A DNA stretch of 64,000 bases. Source: Sophora flavescens. Taxonomy: Eukaryota; Streptophyta; Magnoliopsida; Fabales; Fabaceae. The position numbers were made by a program, and so were the translations under genes. The notes under the pieces were generated by a model that did no database searches, had not been told where the DNA came from, and saw nothing but the letters and a program-made list of their open reading frames with translations. Shown here piece by piece: positions 34,701-46,039 of this stretch (its first letter is position 1; each line of letters opens with the position of its first letter). Where the stretch lies: positions 52,450,648-52,514,647 of the forward strand of contig CM061070.1 of the NCBI GenBank assembly GCA_030762895.1, given 5' to 3'.

Positions 34701-35357
34701 AATCCAACCAGCTTATACTATGCTTCTAGGAAAGCCTTGGATTCATGTAGCAGGGGTTGTTCCATCGACTCTGCATCAGTGTTTGAAGTATATCCAAGAT
34801 GGGTCCGTGATTACTGTCCGTGGTGAAGAGGAAATTATGCTGACAAAGCCCGCTACAATACCTTATGTAGAAAGTACAGAGCAAATGGAAGATGATTTGC
34901 TGCATAGTTTTGAGGTATTGAAGTTAGAGAACAAGAAGAGGGAGCCCCCAATGAATAGTGTGAATGAAGTAGCAATCCGCATCATGGAAAAGAATGGGTA
35001 TCAAAGAGGAAAAGGCCTAGGGCCTCAACTGCAAGGGATCTCTCAACCAATTGAAGCAACTATGAGAGAAGGAAGGCACGGATTGGGGTATCAACCCTAC
35101 TTGACAGAAAAGATGAAATTCATGACTCTTGAGAACAAAGAAGGAGAAGATGAAGAGAGAAAGTATCTTCCCCTTCTGACAGAGACTTTCCCAGTAGCTG
35201 CTGAAGTTATCAGTCCTGAAAAGTCATTTTCCCCTCACTTCACTATCAGCACACTTGAAGAGGAGCTGAACGAGAACCATGTCATCTATCTCCCTGCTAG
35301 CAATGAAGTTCTCAACAATTGGCGATCTGAACCGTTTGTTGATGTTATTTCCATGAA
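31786..35357 (+). pseudogene. Ogre gag-protease polyprotein with two nonsense codons
   Basis: Gag packages the RNA, and protease cuts the polyprotein. One frame runs the full length, interrupted only by TAA at 34153-34155 and TAA at 34588-34590. The N-terminus has a coiled-coil-like stretch (about 31990-32095). The gag core is at 32480-32940. A long P/N/Q/Y-rich region follows (33000-33330). Two Cys/His zinc-binding-like stretches lie at 33439-33483 (C-K-Y-H) and 33759-33812 (C-G-Y-H-H), and the aspartic protease motif D-G-G-S near 34510. A G-patch segment follows (G-K-G-L-G near 35008, G-L-G-Y-Q near 35083). The gag core seems to lack about a dozen residues near 32779. The start may be 31786 or the in-frame ATG at 31831. 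Confidence 0.88.
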
Positions 35358-35558
35358 GTAATTATCTTATTGTACTAATTATGAACTGATGTTTACTTTG
35401 TTTGAGACATGAATGAGAATGTAACACTTTATCTGGTGTTTTCCTTTTGATTCCATCATTTATTTTCTCTCTCTTTCATTTATTTATTTTGTTTAAGCTT
35501 TTCTGTCATAAATAAGACTATTGCCTATACTTCTCCTATTCCCGACTTTTTCTTCCAG
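35358..35558 (+). other. Ogre intron between protease and reverse transcriptase
   Basis: A 201-bp interval starts GTAATT, is T-rich and ends TTTTTCTTCCAG. Removing it keeps the reading frame: the last two bases of the protease exon join the first base of the RT exon to make a lysine codon. An intron at this place is a described feature of Ogre elements. The stop at 35359-35361 is inside the intron. Confidence 0.8.
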
Positions 35559-36453
35559 GGATAATTCTTCCACTAAAGATCTACCTCAGGAGAGGGACTT
35601 TGAAAACTCATTTATTGATTCCCTCGCGGCCGCTGATGAATATAACCTTGAATCCGATGAGGAAGAAGAAGACATTGAAGAATTCTTAAAGATGGCGAAA
35701 CAGTCAGAAGAAGGGATTAGCTCAAATGACGAGGTTGCAGAAGTGATCAATATGGGAACCGAGGAAGACAAGAAGGAGTTGAAAATAGTGGATAACCCAG
35801 AGCGTGAAGAAATGGTTGCACTATTCAAAGAGTATCTGGATGTTTTTGCATGGTCCTACAGAGATATGCCAGGTTTAGATCCTGAGATAGCATCGCATAA
35901 AATTCCCTTAGACCTAGATGTGGTTCCAAAGAAGAAAAAAGTAAGGAGAATACATCATGAGATGTCGCTGAAGATCAAGGAAGAAGTGACCAAGCAGTTA
36001 GAGGCTGGCTTTCTAGATGTAGCTAGACACCCGGAATGGGTAGCTAATATTGTTCCAGTACCAAAGAAGGATGGAAGGGTCAGAATGTGCGTGGACTACC
36101 GAGACCTGAATAGAGCCAGTCCAAAGGATGATTTCCCCCTACCTCATATTGATGTCATTGTAGACAGTACAGCCAGAAGTCATAGGTTTTATTTCATGGA
36201 CGGGTATTCTGGGTACAATCAGATCCTCATGGACGATGACGATAAAGAAAAGACAACTTTTATCACTCTTTGGGGAACTTTTTGTTACAAAGTGATGCCT
36301 TTTGGATTAAAGAATGCTTGGGCCACTTACCAACGTGCTATGGTAGCATTGTTCCATGATATGATGCATAAGGAGGTAGAGGTATATGTTGATGATATAG
36401 TGGCTAAGTCCAAGGAAGGAGAAAGCCATGTGGCAGTTTTGAGAAAGTTGTTC
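35559..36453 (+). pseudogene. Ogre reverse transcriptase, truncated after the catalytic motif
   Basis: The exon opens with an acidic linker. The RT domain then runs from about 35880 to 36453: RVRMCVDYRDLN near 36078, F-M-D-G-Y-S-G-Y-N near 36195, MPFGLKNA near 36296 and the catalytic YVDDI at 36388-36402. No stop occurs before the junction. After L-R-K-L-F the Ogre similarity ends, and the next bases belong to a SIRE-like LTR. So RT thumb, RNase H and integrase are missing here. The domain is otherwise well preserved, with usual Ogre residues around each motif. Confidence 0.9.
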
Positions 36454-37129
36454 AGTTTTCATCAAAACTTAGGGTAAATGCACTAAAATAGACAACTATA
36501 AACACGAGAAGGGGGGTTGAATTGTGTTTATCAGAAATTAAAACAAAGTTAAAAACTTTTCGCACACAGAAGCTAGGTTCAGACAAGTGTGAAACACACT
36601 GCACAGACAAGTCAACTGTCTGGTGTGGTTGAAATAGAAAAACACACAACTTGAAAACAAGATTGATATTCACACTTTAAACCCTTTAATTAGATGACAA
36701 ATAATATAATCAAAGCAACTAAAGAGTTTAAGGGAAGAGAGATAAACACATCTATTTATCCTGGTTCACTCTTTAACACTAGGGTTACGTCCAGTCCTTT
36801 GCAGAACCAAGTTTTATCCACTATAACTGATCAGGTAACAGATTCCAAGTATTATTTGCACACCTAGCCTCTTCAGGATCCAAGACAAGTATTCTTTGCT
36901 CACCTAGCCTCTTCAGGCTCACTCAGGTTTGTTTGAGAAGTTTGTTTGTAATAAATACAAGAGACAGATAGTTCTTTCACTAACACTCAAAGAGTAGATT
37001 CAATGTAAGCTTAGGAAAGACTGCGTAATAACTTCAAATGATTGAAGAATACAGATTGAAGAAATGAATGCACAAAGTAATGGCTCTTTAATGTTGTGTG
37101 TTCTCTATCTTCATCTTCAATGAGTTCTG

Positions 37130-37137
37130 TATTTATA
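37130..37137 (-). promoter_or_regulatory. Putative TATA box of the SIRE-like LTR
   Basis: Reads TATAAATA on the minus strand, in the order expected for an LTR promoter: about 1.9 kb after the LTR start including the insert, before the R/U5 part. Confidence 0.55.
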
Positions 37138-37813
37138 GCCTTCAAGCATTAAGATCCGTTAGAGACATTCCTTCAAATGTTGGCTTCAAGCAGAGCTCCA
37201 TTAAATGCAATAGAGTCATTCTGGGCAGTCATTAATGCAATAGGAACATTGGTTGTACTCTAACAGGTTAGAGACGACCAGGGCTTTACGTATCGTGCAG
37301 TAGCCAAATCAGAGTTTTTCAGAATGCTTTTGTACTTTACAGAGCACATTTCCCTTTTCGTGTAATGACCAAGAGTACTAGGGAATAAAGCATGTTGGAA
37401 ACATTTTTTAACTGGACTTCATTTCTGATTTCCTTGGTTGCTTGTGAGAATGACCTTCTGACTTTCTTGATAAGTGTGAGAGAGAAAGCTTCATAGTCTT
37501 CTGTATGAGGGGACAGCTTCTAAAAGGTCTTTGTAATTGAGTTTCCTATCGAAGAACCACAGACGAGTGTGAGAGCTTAGCAGAAGACAAGTTGAAACTT
37601 TAATGCAGAAAGTCAATATCCTAGTTAGCAGACAGGTTAACTTTTGCTTCTCCAGACAGGTGGTCTTCTATGTGGGCAGACAGGTGAGAAAGTGAATTCT
37701 TACTATTATGATCTGCACACTGGATAGACAGGTTAGCAATCAATATGATGGTTAATTAAATCATTAACAAATTGATCAGCCTCTGGTTGACTAGTTTTAT
37801 AACTAGTAAGACC

Positions 37814-38977
37814 ATGGTTTTTGCACCAATTACTCGAGTTTCAATCTCGTTTTAACCCAAATTTGGATTTAACTGTCCTCAAGCAACATTTTGAGTTTCT
37901 TAAGTAGTTTAGGACATTTTAGTTAGTTTTTGAGTCAAATAAAGCATTCACTGCTATTTCGTATTTTCAGGTTAAAAGGGGAGCACTTAGAATCAAGGGA
38001 ATGAAGAGATCAGTGGAAAATGCAATTCTGGAAGTATTCGCCCCGCGAGAGGCACCTCGCCCTGCGAGCCTGAAGACTGACTGCGCCAGAGAAAGCAACC
38101 CTTTCTGTCTCGCCTCGCGAACCATGTCTCGCCTCGCGAGACTGAAGACCAGAAGCTATCACGCCTAGGTCGTGATACTCATCACGGGCGTAATGAGAAG
38201 ATCCTTTTCTGTCTCGCCTCGTGAATCACTATTCGCCTCGTGAGAACTCAATTTTGAACTCGCGTCACTCATAAGATTCGCCTCGCGAGAGGGTGCTCGC
38301 CTCGCGAGTGGGCGCAGATTCTGAAGGATATAAATTGCTATTTTAGGGCAGAAACAAGAGAGCTTCTTTTCTTTTCATATACTGACGGCTACGAATTAGT
38401 TCTTAGGTTTTTGTCATAGTTGTTGATGGAGAACTAATCTCCTCGGGTTGATCTGCTGTAATCGGTTCCCATTGACACTTGAGGTTCTGTAATTCCTGAT
38501 TTTATTGTATAGAATATGTATTGATTCGTTTCGATGATTTTATGTTCCTATACTTAATCGCGTTTGCTTAATTCGCGTGTGTTCAATCGTGTTTGCTTAA
38601 TTCACGAGGGCTTCACCCCGTTTGCTTAATTCGGGAATTAGGAACATATATCTCGTAGTGCCAATTTCGCTTGTTAATTGTTGCTACAATCGAAAGGGGA
38701 TTAGAATCTGCTTAGGACTTGGAATTTATATGAACCGATGATAGTTGGGAAATCGAAAACAGTAGATTAATCGTTTTTAGCTTATTGATAATTATTTAGT
38801 TTTCATTGTTTTTCTTAACTGTTTTCTTAATTGAATTTCAATTCCACCCCCCCGTAACTGATTTTACTGTTAATAACAACCCAAGAGTCCTTGTGAGATG
38901 ATACTCGAGTTGTCGTGCCCTAACTACAGTTTTTGTAAACCACTCGCTTTTTGACGCGTGTGTGACAGCGTGTCACA
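37814..38977 (+). repeat. LTR-like insert with CG-rich repeated motif
   Basis: This block differs in character from its surroundings. It holds about nine copies of TCGCCTCGCGAG or close variants (38036-38310), a TATA box (38329-38335), repeated TGTTTGCTTAATTCGCG-like phrases at 38562-38635, and a right end TGTGACAGCGTGTCACA. The layout resembles an Athila/Tat-type Ty3 LTR on the + strand, without an internal region. The left edge is approximate, and no clean target duplication was found. Confidence 0.5.
38329..38335 (+). promoter_or_regulatory. Putative TATA box in the CG-rich LTR-like insert
   Basis: TATAAAT preceded by the CG-rich repeats and followed by a pyrimidine-rich CTTCTTTTCTTTTC, as in an LTR promoter. 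Confidence 0.5.
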
Positions 38978-39037
38978 AATGTTTTAGTTTTCATCAAAAC
39001 TTAGGAAAATGCACATCAGACATTTAGAGACTTAACA

Positions 39038-39052
39038 ATCTCCCCTTTTTTG
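39038..39052 (-). other. Polypurine tract of the SIRE-like element
   Basis: Minus strand AAAAAAGGGGAGAT adjoins the LTR start. A second similar tract (AAAAGGGGGAGAAAG on minus) lies at 39336-39350, so the element has two candidate tracts. Confidence 0.7.
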
Positions 39053-39515
39053 ATGATGACAAACATTCAGATGATTTAATGAACCTTAGAAAATATCAAC
39101 AGATAAGATAATAGGATTCATACATGTTGAAATTTTCTTAAACACAAAGGTTGTGCAGACAGGTGCACTTAGGTTCAATTGATATTTAGAAGTTCTTTAA
39201 AATAGCACAGTATGAGAGTTAATTTCATATGCGTGATCATTTGATCATTTAATTCGTCTAGAGTTAAAATTATGCAGCTCAGAGACAAGTTCATATTCAA
39301 TTTTTACTTAACTTTACTTAAACATCTTAACTTTACTTTCTCCCCCTTTTGTCAACAACAAAAAGGAAACAATTAAGAAGCAGAAAAGTAGAAGACAAGA
39401 AGATAAATGATAAAATGTATATTTTATTCATCATAATTTGCTCAATACAAGGCAGTTTCTAAATCAGAAACTACTTAGGCTGACTAAAAATTAAAAACAG
39501 AGATTCAACTCTCTT
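39053..39515 (-). other. Untranslated stretch between envelope-like frame and LTR
   Basis: AT-rich, no frame. It includes the second G-rich polypurine tract near 39336-39350, next to a TTGTTGTTGAC phrase on the minus strand. Confidence 0.55.
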
Positions 39516-41758
39516 TTATAATAACAGCCTATCATGCCTCTCTTCATCCAACTGTCTTCTAGTTTCCTCTAGTTGAGCTTGAAGCAGGTTGAAGCTATGT
39601 AAGTCCACCATCTGAGGAGTGGAGGCTTCTATGGTCAGGCTAGCTGAAACAACAGACTGGTCTGAGTGCCAAGGCAAAGCTAAGACTGAGGGTGCCTTGG
39701 GCATAGAAAAAAGTGAAGATATACGGGGGAAGACACACTGATGAAGGGTTCTATAGTAAAAGAAGGGAAGAAAGCTAGTTTAAACAAAGGTCTGATTCTG
39801 ACAAAGTCAGTATCAGGAGATGAAAAGACACATGATAGTCTTTCAGACAGAGGCAGGCGGGTGACCCTAATCTGGATAGGAGGGGGAAGAGGTATTTTGG
39901 CAAGAACAGAGGGAGGTAGGGTAACAAAAAATCAATGTAAGAAAAGAAAGAATTTGAACCTGTAACTAACAAAAAGTAATACCTAGACCTAGATGGTAAC
40001 ATTACAACAGAGGCAGGATAGTGAGTCCTTGCCAATGTTCTAATGAACAAGACAATAGGGGGATAAAAGAAAATCTCCCTACATAATATGAAGTGGGAGA
40101 GAGAATGACACAAAGGTTAGAGATACTTGCAGTCATGAGTGATTGCAAGTCAGACACAAAAAGACTTGATGATATGCCAACTTATTTTTTGGGAGTTGAA
40201 TCCCTATGAACTACTGTGTACTAACATATATCAGACACAACATCATAAGATGATGTTTGGGTTTGGTGAGAGGAGACAGGTGAAGAAAATGGGGACACAT
40301 GGGAGAGGGGTTGGACAGACAAGGCAGGTGGAGAGGAATTAGAAGGGTTCAAGATACCTTGATGAGAGGGGAAGATGGTGCAGAAGGGATGGATGGAAGG
40401 ACCAACTGGTTTTATGACATCCTCAGCTTCTTCCTTGGCAGAGGAGGGTTCAAAGGGTCAACCTCAGGATAGACAACTGTCTATGTCCCAACAGATAGGT
40501 CTTCAGCAGTTGCAGCAGCAACTTCAACCTCTACAGCTTGAACTTCTACCCTTTCGGTAGTTGTCATAGTAGGCACTAGGTAGCCAGACCTTCTCTTTCT
40601 GGGAATGAGTCCCAAATTGAGAGTCTTATTCTCCCTAGGCTTCTCCAAGAGACTTGTCTTCTACTCCCCCTAAGCAGGTGCTTCCTCTTTGCTAGGTGCA
40701 GACTCCACTTGTCTGGCCTTAGAAAAGGTCTTCACAAGCCTTCTCTTTTTGATGGGCTGTGCAGACAGCTTCTGATGCCTCAGCATCCCTTGTCTTCCTC
40801 TTGGGAGACAGCTTCTTCAGGTTGAACCTTAGAAGTTCAACTGTCTCACCAGTCTTAGCAGAGACAGAGGGTTTCTCCAAAGCAGGCCTCTGGTCCTGTC
40901 TGGCCACTTTTCTACCAGGCTTCCAGATCCATTCAGAGATAGGAATCTCTGACTCATCAGTGGAGACCACTTGTTCCACCTTCATCTTCTGCTCAACAAT
41001 ACCCTCTATGTTCATCATAGACAAGTTCTTCCTGTCAATAGAAAAGGACATGTCTATGAATTCCCCATCACCAAGAACAAAAAGATTATTCCTGAAGAGT
41101 CTTGTCAGCAACATTCCATAGGGGAAAGTCTGCATGTGGGTCCTCTTGATCAGGGATTCAAGGTAGACGAAGATCAGGTCATTGATATCCACCTTGATCT
41201 TATGAATCAAGTGGTACAGGGCAAACCTGTCCATCTTGGTCACACTCTCCCATGACCCTTTCCTCGGCATCACACATTCCAGCAGCGGCTTGTGCATGAA
41301 TTTGCACTTCACTACCATGTTCACAGGCTTCATGTTGTCTGGGTCGGGAACACCATACAGAGCAATGTTAACATTCTCTGTTCCCACTTGATCTTCCCAC
41401 TCGGGCTTGTACACTGCTCCAATCCTTGAGCATTTGGTGACAAGTTCTAGGAGTTGATGGGAACGAAGATAGTTGTATCCAACACTCGAGCACGATAGCT
41501 CTTGGTTCCATCAACAGTACTGGTGAGAACCACAACACTTGTCCAGAAGTCTCTTAAAAGTTTGGGATGAACCAGCTCCTTTAAGTCGAAGATGGAGGTC
41601 CACTTGGATTATTCCAACTCCTCTGTGACATCCATTCCCCACTTCTTCATTTGTTGGAGATCCACAGTTTTGCCAGCCAAGATATTTTCAACATCTAAGA
41701 GTCTCATATTGTATTTCTCAGCAATTTCTTTTGAAGAAAGGTGCTTTGAGGGTGCCAT
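39516..41758 (-). pseudogene. Envelope-like / putative plant transposon protein frame
   Basis: From an ATG at 41758 the minus strand encodes a protein with several stops (near 41611, 41450 and 40715). The long open part (40719-41414) has P-R-K-G-S-W near 41257, then L-Y-H-L-I and L-P-Y-G-M-L-like order (T-F-P-Y-G-M-L near 41118). This resembles the putative plant transposon protein or envelope-like regions of SIRE and Athila elements. Next comes an acidic, V/E/A-rich stretch. The end (39516-39704) looks like coiled coil (A-Q-L-E-E-T-R-R-Q). Its function is unknown, and envelope activity in these proteins is only a hypothesis from position. Confidence 0.6.
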
Positions 41759-41878
41759 TGCAGAGAGAAAAGATTTCTAGGGTTTGGAAAGCTTAGAAGG
41801 GTTTGGCAGAGAAAGAGACGAAGACGAAGAGATTTTAGGGAGTTGAAAGCGTAAAGGTTGAACCTTTCTGACTCTTTC

Positions 41879-41887
41879 CCTTTTATA
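41879..41887 (-). promoter_or_regulatory. TATA-box-like site upstream of the envelope-like frame
   Basis: TATAAAAGG on the minus strand lies about 120 bases before the ATG at 41758, with a purine-rich leader between. It could be an internal promoter or chance. Confidence 0.35.
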
Positions 41888-41944
41888 GTCATAAAGTCAG
41901 GAGAGAGAAAGAAGCTATTTTTAATTTTAAAACGACATGATTTA

Positions 41945-42418
41945 TGTAACACCCTTCTCGGGCGCTACATTGTCTATGACATTTCTATTTGATAAAACCG
42001 AGTAAAGCGGAAAATAATTATTTTACCAAAAATATGGGTTTACTTTTTGCTTTTCTCTTTCCAAATAATACCATACATACTCTTTAACATATAACATCAA
42101 CTTATGCATAAATATTGTACAAACATTCCCAAGTGCTAACAGTTATACATATTCAGAAAAAGGTGGAAATAACAACGCCAGTAAATTAACAACAACTGAA
42201 ATTATGTTTATAATAATAGTAACGATATTGGAGACGCAGCTCCACCAAAAGATAACATAGACACGAGACTGATCATACTGGCCAATACAAAACAATAACA
42301 GAATATCATCCCCACATAACTATAACAGTCATGGATGATACACCGCCATGTTGTGAGTATACTCCTCACGTAAACTATACTAAAGTCTTCAAAACTGTGT
42401 CAATGTCCCTACGCCATC
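41945..42418 (-). repeat. Outer Tekay-like LTR, first part
   Basis: It starts TGTAACACCCTTCTCGGGCG, a common start or end form of plant chromovirus LTRs, right after 41940-41944 (ATTTA, candidate target duplication). It has no gene. It stops at the CCATC duplication of the LARD-like insert and continues at 53317, then at 59143 after a Helitron-like insert. Its far end is outside the window. Confidence 0.6.
42414..42418. repeat. Left target duplication (CCATC) of the LARD-like element
   Basis: CCATC precedes the LTR at 42419 and follows the other LTR at 53312-53316. Confidence 0.95.
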
Positions 42419-45400
42419 TGTAACGCCCCCTCCCTTGGGGCATTACTTACGTAACACATGCGGAATTTAAATAAAAATATAAGTTGCTGGTGCTTTCGGA
42501 AAATAATTTATATAAGTATATAAGTGTCTGAAATTGGGTATGAAAATTTTGTCACGACTCCTAAGCCTTGATTGGCACACAGTCTTACTATCATAGTATG
42601 GCAAGCCTATTTGATTTAAAGAATATACTTGAATAAAAGCTAGTATTTTACGAAAATTTCGACAGAGTCTCCTCTGTAATTCGGACATCCCAGATAAAAT
42701 AACACCTGTTAAAATAATTACATTTTCACTTCAGAATTCCAGTTACACCAAATTCAACCAGGCATCAATACATAAGAATAATAGTTATAGCCATAAGCTT
42801 TACAAGACCAAAAGAAATAGCTTAGATTTTCATTCAAAAGATATGCTCTCCGAGCTATTGACATTCCATTTTAAAATAAAGGCTCTCTGAGCCAAACTCA
42901 TACATACTATCCAAAATAATCTAAGTCTCAACCCTAAGCTGGTCGTTCTAAAAATTATTCCTCAAGTAATACCTCATCAAGCAACGAGATCTAAGTCTCT
43001 GAGTGACTTAGAAAGACTCCTCTGCACATCTGTACTAAAATACCCAGGGTACACTAGCAAACCAGAAGAAACCTGATATGTTTGTAAGGGTGAGATACCG
43101 ACAAATGGATATATCACACAACAACCATATACATGATACATGCAACACGAAATCAGATCAACAGTTAAAGCATGCATAATCATCATAATATAATGATGTT
43201 ATATCAAGGGGTCCTCAAGCCCGTACAATCAGTTTTCGAAAATGTGCATGACACTTCAATATCAGGCTCTATCCTAATCTCATGAGATCACAACACCATG
43301 TTATCACTGGAGAAGATAGAGTTGGTCAAGCTCTGCCCACCGGGCTGTTGCCACCGCATCCTGATGCACCAGGCCTCTTGGTCAGACAACGCCACATGCC
43401 CTTAACGAAACAGCTAGCAATGTGATTGACTCTCAGATACCCCATGGGTATCCTCAATAAGCAAAAGCACGTCTGCCAGGGGAAATGCATATGAATAAAA
43501 ACTTTCCTTTTAAGGTTTTTCTTTGTGTAAATATTTCACTGTCAAAGCTCAAAGCTAATGACTTAACATTATTTCCCCATCACTTGAAAACTTAGAAACA
43601 TAGGACACACAGTCCGAATGCTCAATCACAACACCTAGACCGTGGCCGCAGTCAAGGTTTGTGGTAATGGAAATCAATATACTTTTAGTCATGTTTTACT
43701 TATCATGCTAAGGACAATAGCCCACAACAACGGAAATCAGAACGAACTGTCCTCGATTCCGCGAATTGGACTTGAAGTCCATAACATTACAAATAGGACT
43801 TTACGGTCTCGAATTAACACTGATCCAAGATCACGTGCTAAGCATGGAAAAATAGAGGCGACGTCTCACGTCTAGATTCCTATTCTTTTAGTACTTATCT
43901 TTCATTTGACGAAAACAATTTTTGAAATCGAAAGCCTCGATAACCTATGCTGGCTATCGGAAAGTTTCTAAAATATTTAGGAAAAACCTTTTCTTTTGAA
44001 AATCCTTTATAAAACGTTTTTGAAACACTTTTAACTTTGAAAATCCCCAATAGGATATTGTAAAATATTTTCGAAAGTTTTCACTTAAAACACATAGTTC
44101 GAAAAGGGTTTTTCTCTTGCATTCTAGAAATCACTAAAACTATATTGTCACATAAGACAAGTACTTTTAAACATTCAAGCTTTTTGGAAAAGAACACCCA
44201 TCCTTTCATCTTCAAAGCTTATTAAGGTTTTTAATCCTTATTAATGATTGAGCACAGACACACGTCCGGCTTAGCAAACTTCAAACAACAACAGCAGTAT
44301 GTACACATATATGTATTCACAGTTCAATGCCAATATCACAGTTCATCACAGTTATACATCTCAACATATATAACGATACAGTTCAACTTCATATAATAGC
44401 ATAACATTTCAGATAATCCAGTAACTCAATAACAGTCAAGTAAACAATTAATCAAATACACACATGCATACAGTTATTGAATATCCCTAGGCAAACTCCC
44501 CTTACCTTTGAAGACAAGTAAAGGATCCTCGTCCTAAGGCTCACGTTAGCTCATATCTACTCCATCAAGCAAGAATAGCCGTGTCCAATCGTCTCAGAGA
44601 GTAAATCCAATAACGCGCAACAACAAAATCAGGAAATCAATTACACATAATCAACCACACATTCTAACTTGATCTAAATACTTAATCTAATTACCAAACA
44701 AGGTTATTTTTAAAGAAAATCATGTTTGAAGCTCACGCTTCCTAATACCCTTTTAGGAAACTTTGTTTTGATTACAAGATCTTGAAAAAGAACTTTGGAA
44801 ATCATCCATTTAGAGTCCTAATTACACTAAATCATAATTAATTTCACAAAAACATACCCAATTCAAATAAAATTAAATTGGGGGTTTAGGGTTCCTTATT
44901 AAATTTTAGGGAAAACTCAGAATAATGAAATTGGTTTAGGGAAACACAAACTCACAGTCCCAATCTCATAAAACAACTTTAAATTTCAAGATTAAAATCT
45001 GAAATCAAAGGGTTAGGGTTAGGGTTTCAAAAATCCATTGGGGGGTTTACAAAAGAGAAGAGGTTAGAGGTAAAACTCTTACCCAAGATGAAAAGCAAAA
45101 GAACGTGGTGGCTGCCTTGCTGACCGGCGAGACGGCAGCAGCTGAGGACGGCGGCAGATCGAGGTTCTACAACAACCATGGACAAAAGAGATGAGAGAAA
45201 ACATAAAAGAAGGAGATTCAACACTTAAGGGTGGTAGAACCACCATGAACGGCGGTTAAGGGAGCTTACCGCGGCGAAGCTCGCGGCAGTTTCGAAGTAG
45301 AGCAGTGGCGGCGCCGTTTCGCTGTTCCGGCGATGTGTACAGGGACGCGACCGTCTCCTCTTCGCGCGACACCGAGCGGTGGCCACGGCTGTCCAAGGGT

Positions 45401-46039
45401 GCGCGTCTGGTTGTTGAGAGGAGAAGGAAGAAGATGGTGTGAGGAGGAAGAAGAAGAAAAGAGAAGCAAGGAAGAAAGAAAGAAGAAAAGAAAAAGAAAA
45501 GAGAAAAAGAGAGAGAACGTCGAGAAAGAGAGAGAAAAAAGTGAGAAAGTTTAGTTTTTAAACTAATTATTTAGTAATAGGTACAAAATGAGTGATAAAT
45601 ATTAGGCCTAAAATAAACATGTTTTTACTTTTTAGAATCTAAAAATAAAGATTGATAAAGATAAAATTTCGAAATTCAAATTAGAGTAAAGATTAATAAT
45701 TGAACTGATCAACTAAGAAAATATTCAGTGCAAAATTTAATCTCCGATAATTGTCAAACCAAAATATTTTTAACTTTAAAATTAAATAGGATAAGAATAT
45801 GAAAATGTTTTTCTCTTAATCATATTATTTAAAATATTTTTCTGTACTGGTATAATAGTGACAATAACGTAAATTATTGTCTATTAAACGTGCATTCACT
45901 GAAATAAGTCAGTGCTAACGCACCTAATAAAATAATTTGAAGAGAGTAATTTAATTACTCAAACTAAACCACCTAACATATTAAACATAAACATTCAAAT
46001 AAAATAATTAATCCTAGGTGTAAAAACTAGGGTGTTACA
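42419..46039 (-). repeat. 3' LTR (left) of the LARD-like element
   Basis: This 3621-bp LTR pairs with 49674-53311. Internal landmarks shared by both are a TTAGGGTTAGGGTTT stretch (45010), a CG-richer block with AGGAAGAAGA-type purine repeats (45240-45545), and an AT-rich end. Frames in it (for example 43642-43875 and 45333-45554) recur in the partner, show no domain and look like chance. Confidence 0.93.

Larger units (their letters stand above)
25930..36453 (+). mobile_element. Ogre/Tat-type Ty3/gypsy retrotransposon, 3'-truncated
   Basis: The order of parts is that of plant Ogre elements: a long 5' LTR (25930-28283), a tRNA-Arg-type primer site (28286), an extra ORF1 before gag (29405-31280), gag-protease (31786-35357), a short intron (35358-35558) and reverse transcriptase (35559-36453). 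The element stops abruptly in the RT, after the catalytic YVDD, where a SIRE-like element on the other strand begins. RNase H, integrase and the 3' LTR are not seen in the window. They may lie beyond it, on the far side of the nested inserts, or be lost. Ogre elements are known for an upstream ORF and a spliced intron; both are visible here. Confidence 0.88.
36454..39037 (-). repeat. LTR of the SIRE-like element, itself interrupted
   Basis: On the minus strand it starts TGTTAAGTCTCT at 39037 and runs to about 36454. It carries a minus-strand TATA box at 37130-37137. A second LTR-like block with CG-rich repeats (about 37814-38977) sits inside it. Phrases such as CACCTAGCCTCTTCAGG occur twice (near 36861 and 36899). 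The left edge is uncertain because of a 29-30-bp repeat shared by 36454-36483 and 38986-39014. Confidence 0.65.
36454..41944 (-). mobile_element. SIRE-like (Ty1/copia) element, partial, minus orientation
   Basis: Reading on the minus strand from 41944: a leader, an envelope-like frame (41758-39516), two G-rich polypurine tracts, then a long LTR (39037-36454). The tract-to-LTR junction (AAAAAAGGGGAGAT then TGTTAAG) and the phrase for AACACAATTCAACCCCCC near the LTR end (about 36513-36532) are typical of SIRE/Maximus-type elements. Gag-pol and the other LTR are not in the window. On the right the element is cut by a Tekay-like LTR at 41945. It interrupts the Ogre element. Confidence 0.7.

Noticed and set aside
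45010..45028. TTAGGGTTAGGGTTT, similar to the plant telomere repeat (also at 52270)
   Set aside because: Only two to three units, present in both LTRs of the same element. It is LTR sequence, not an interstitial telomere array.
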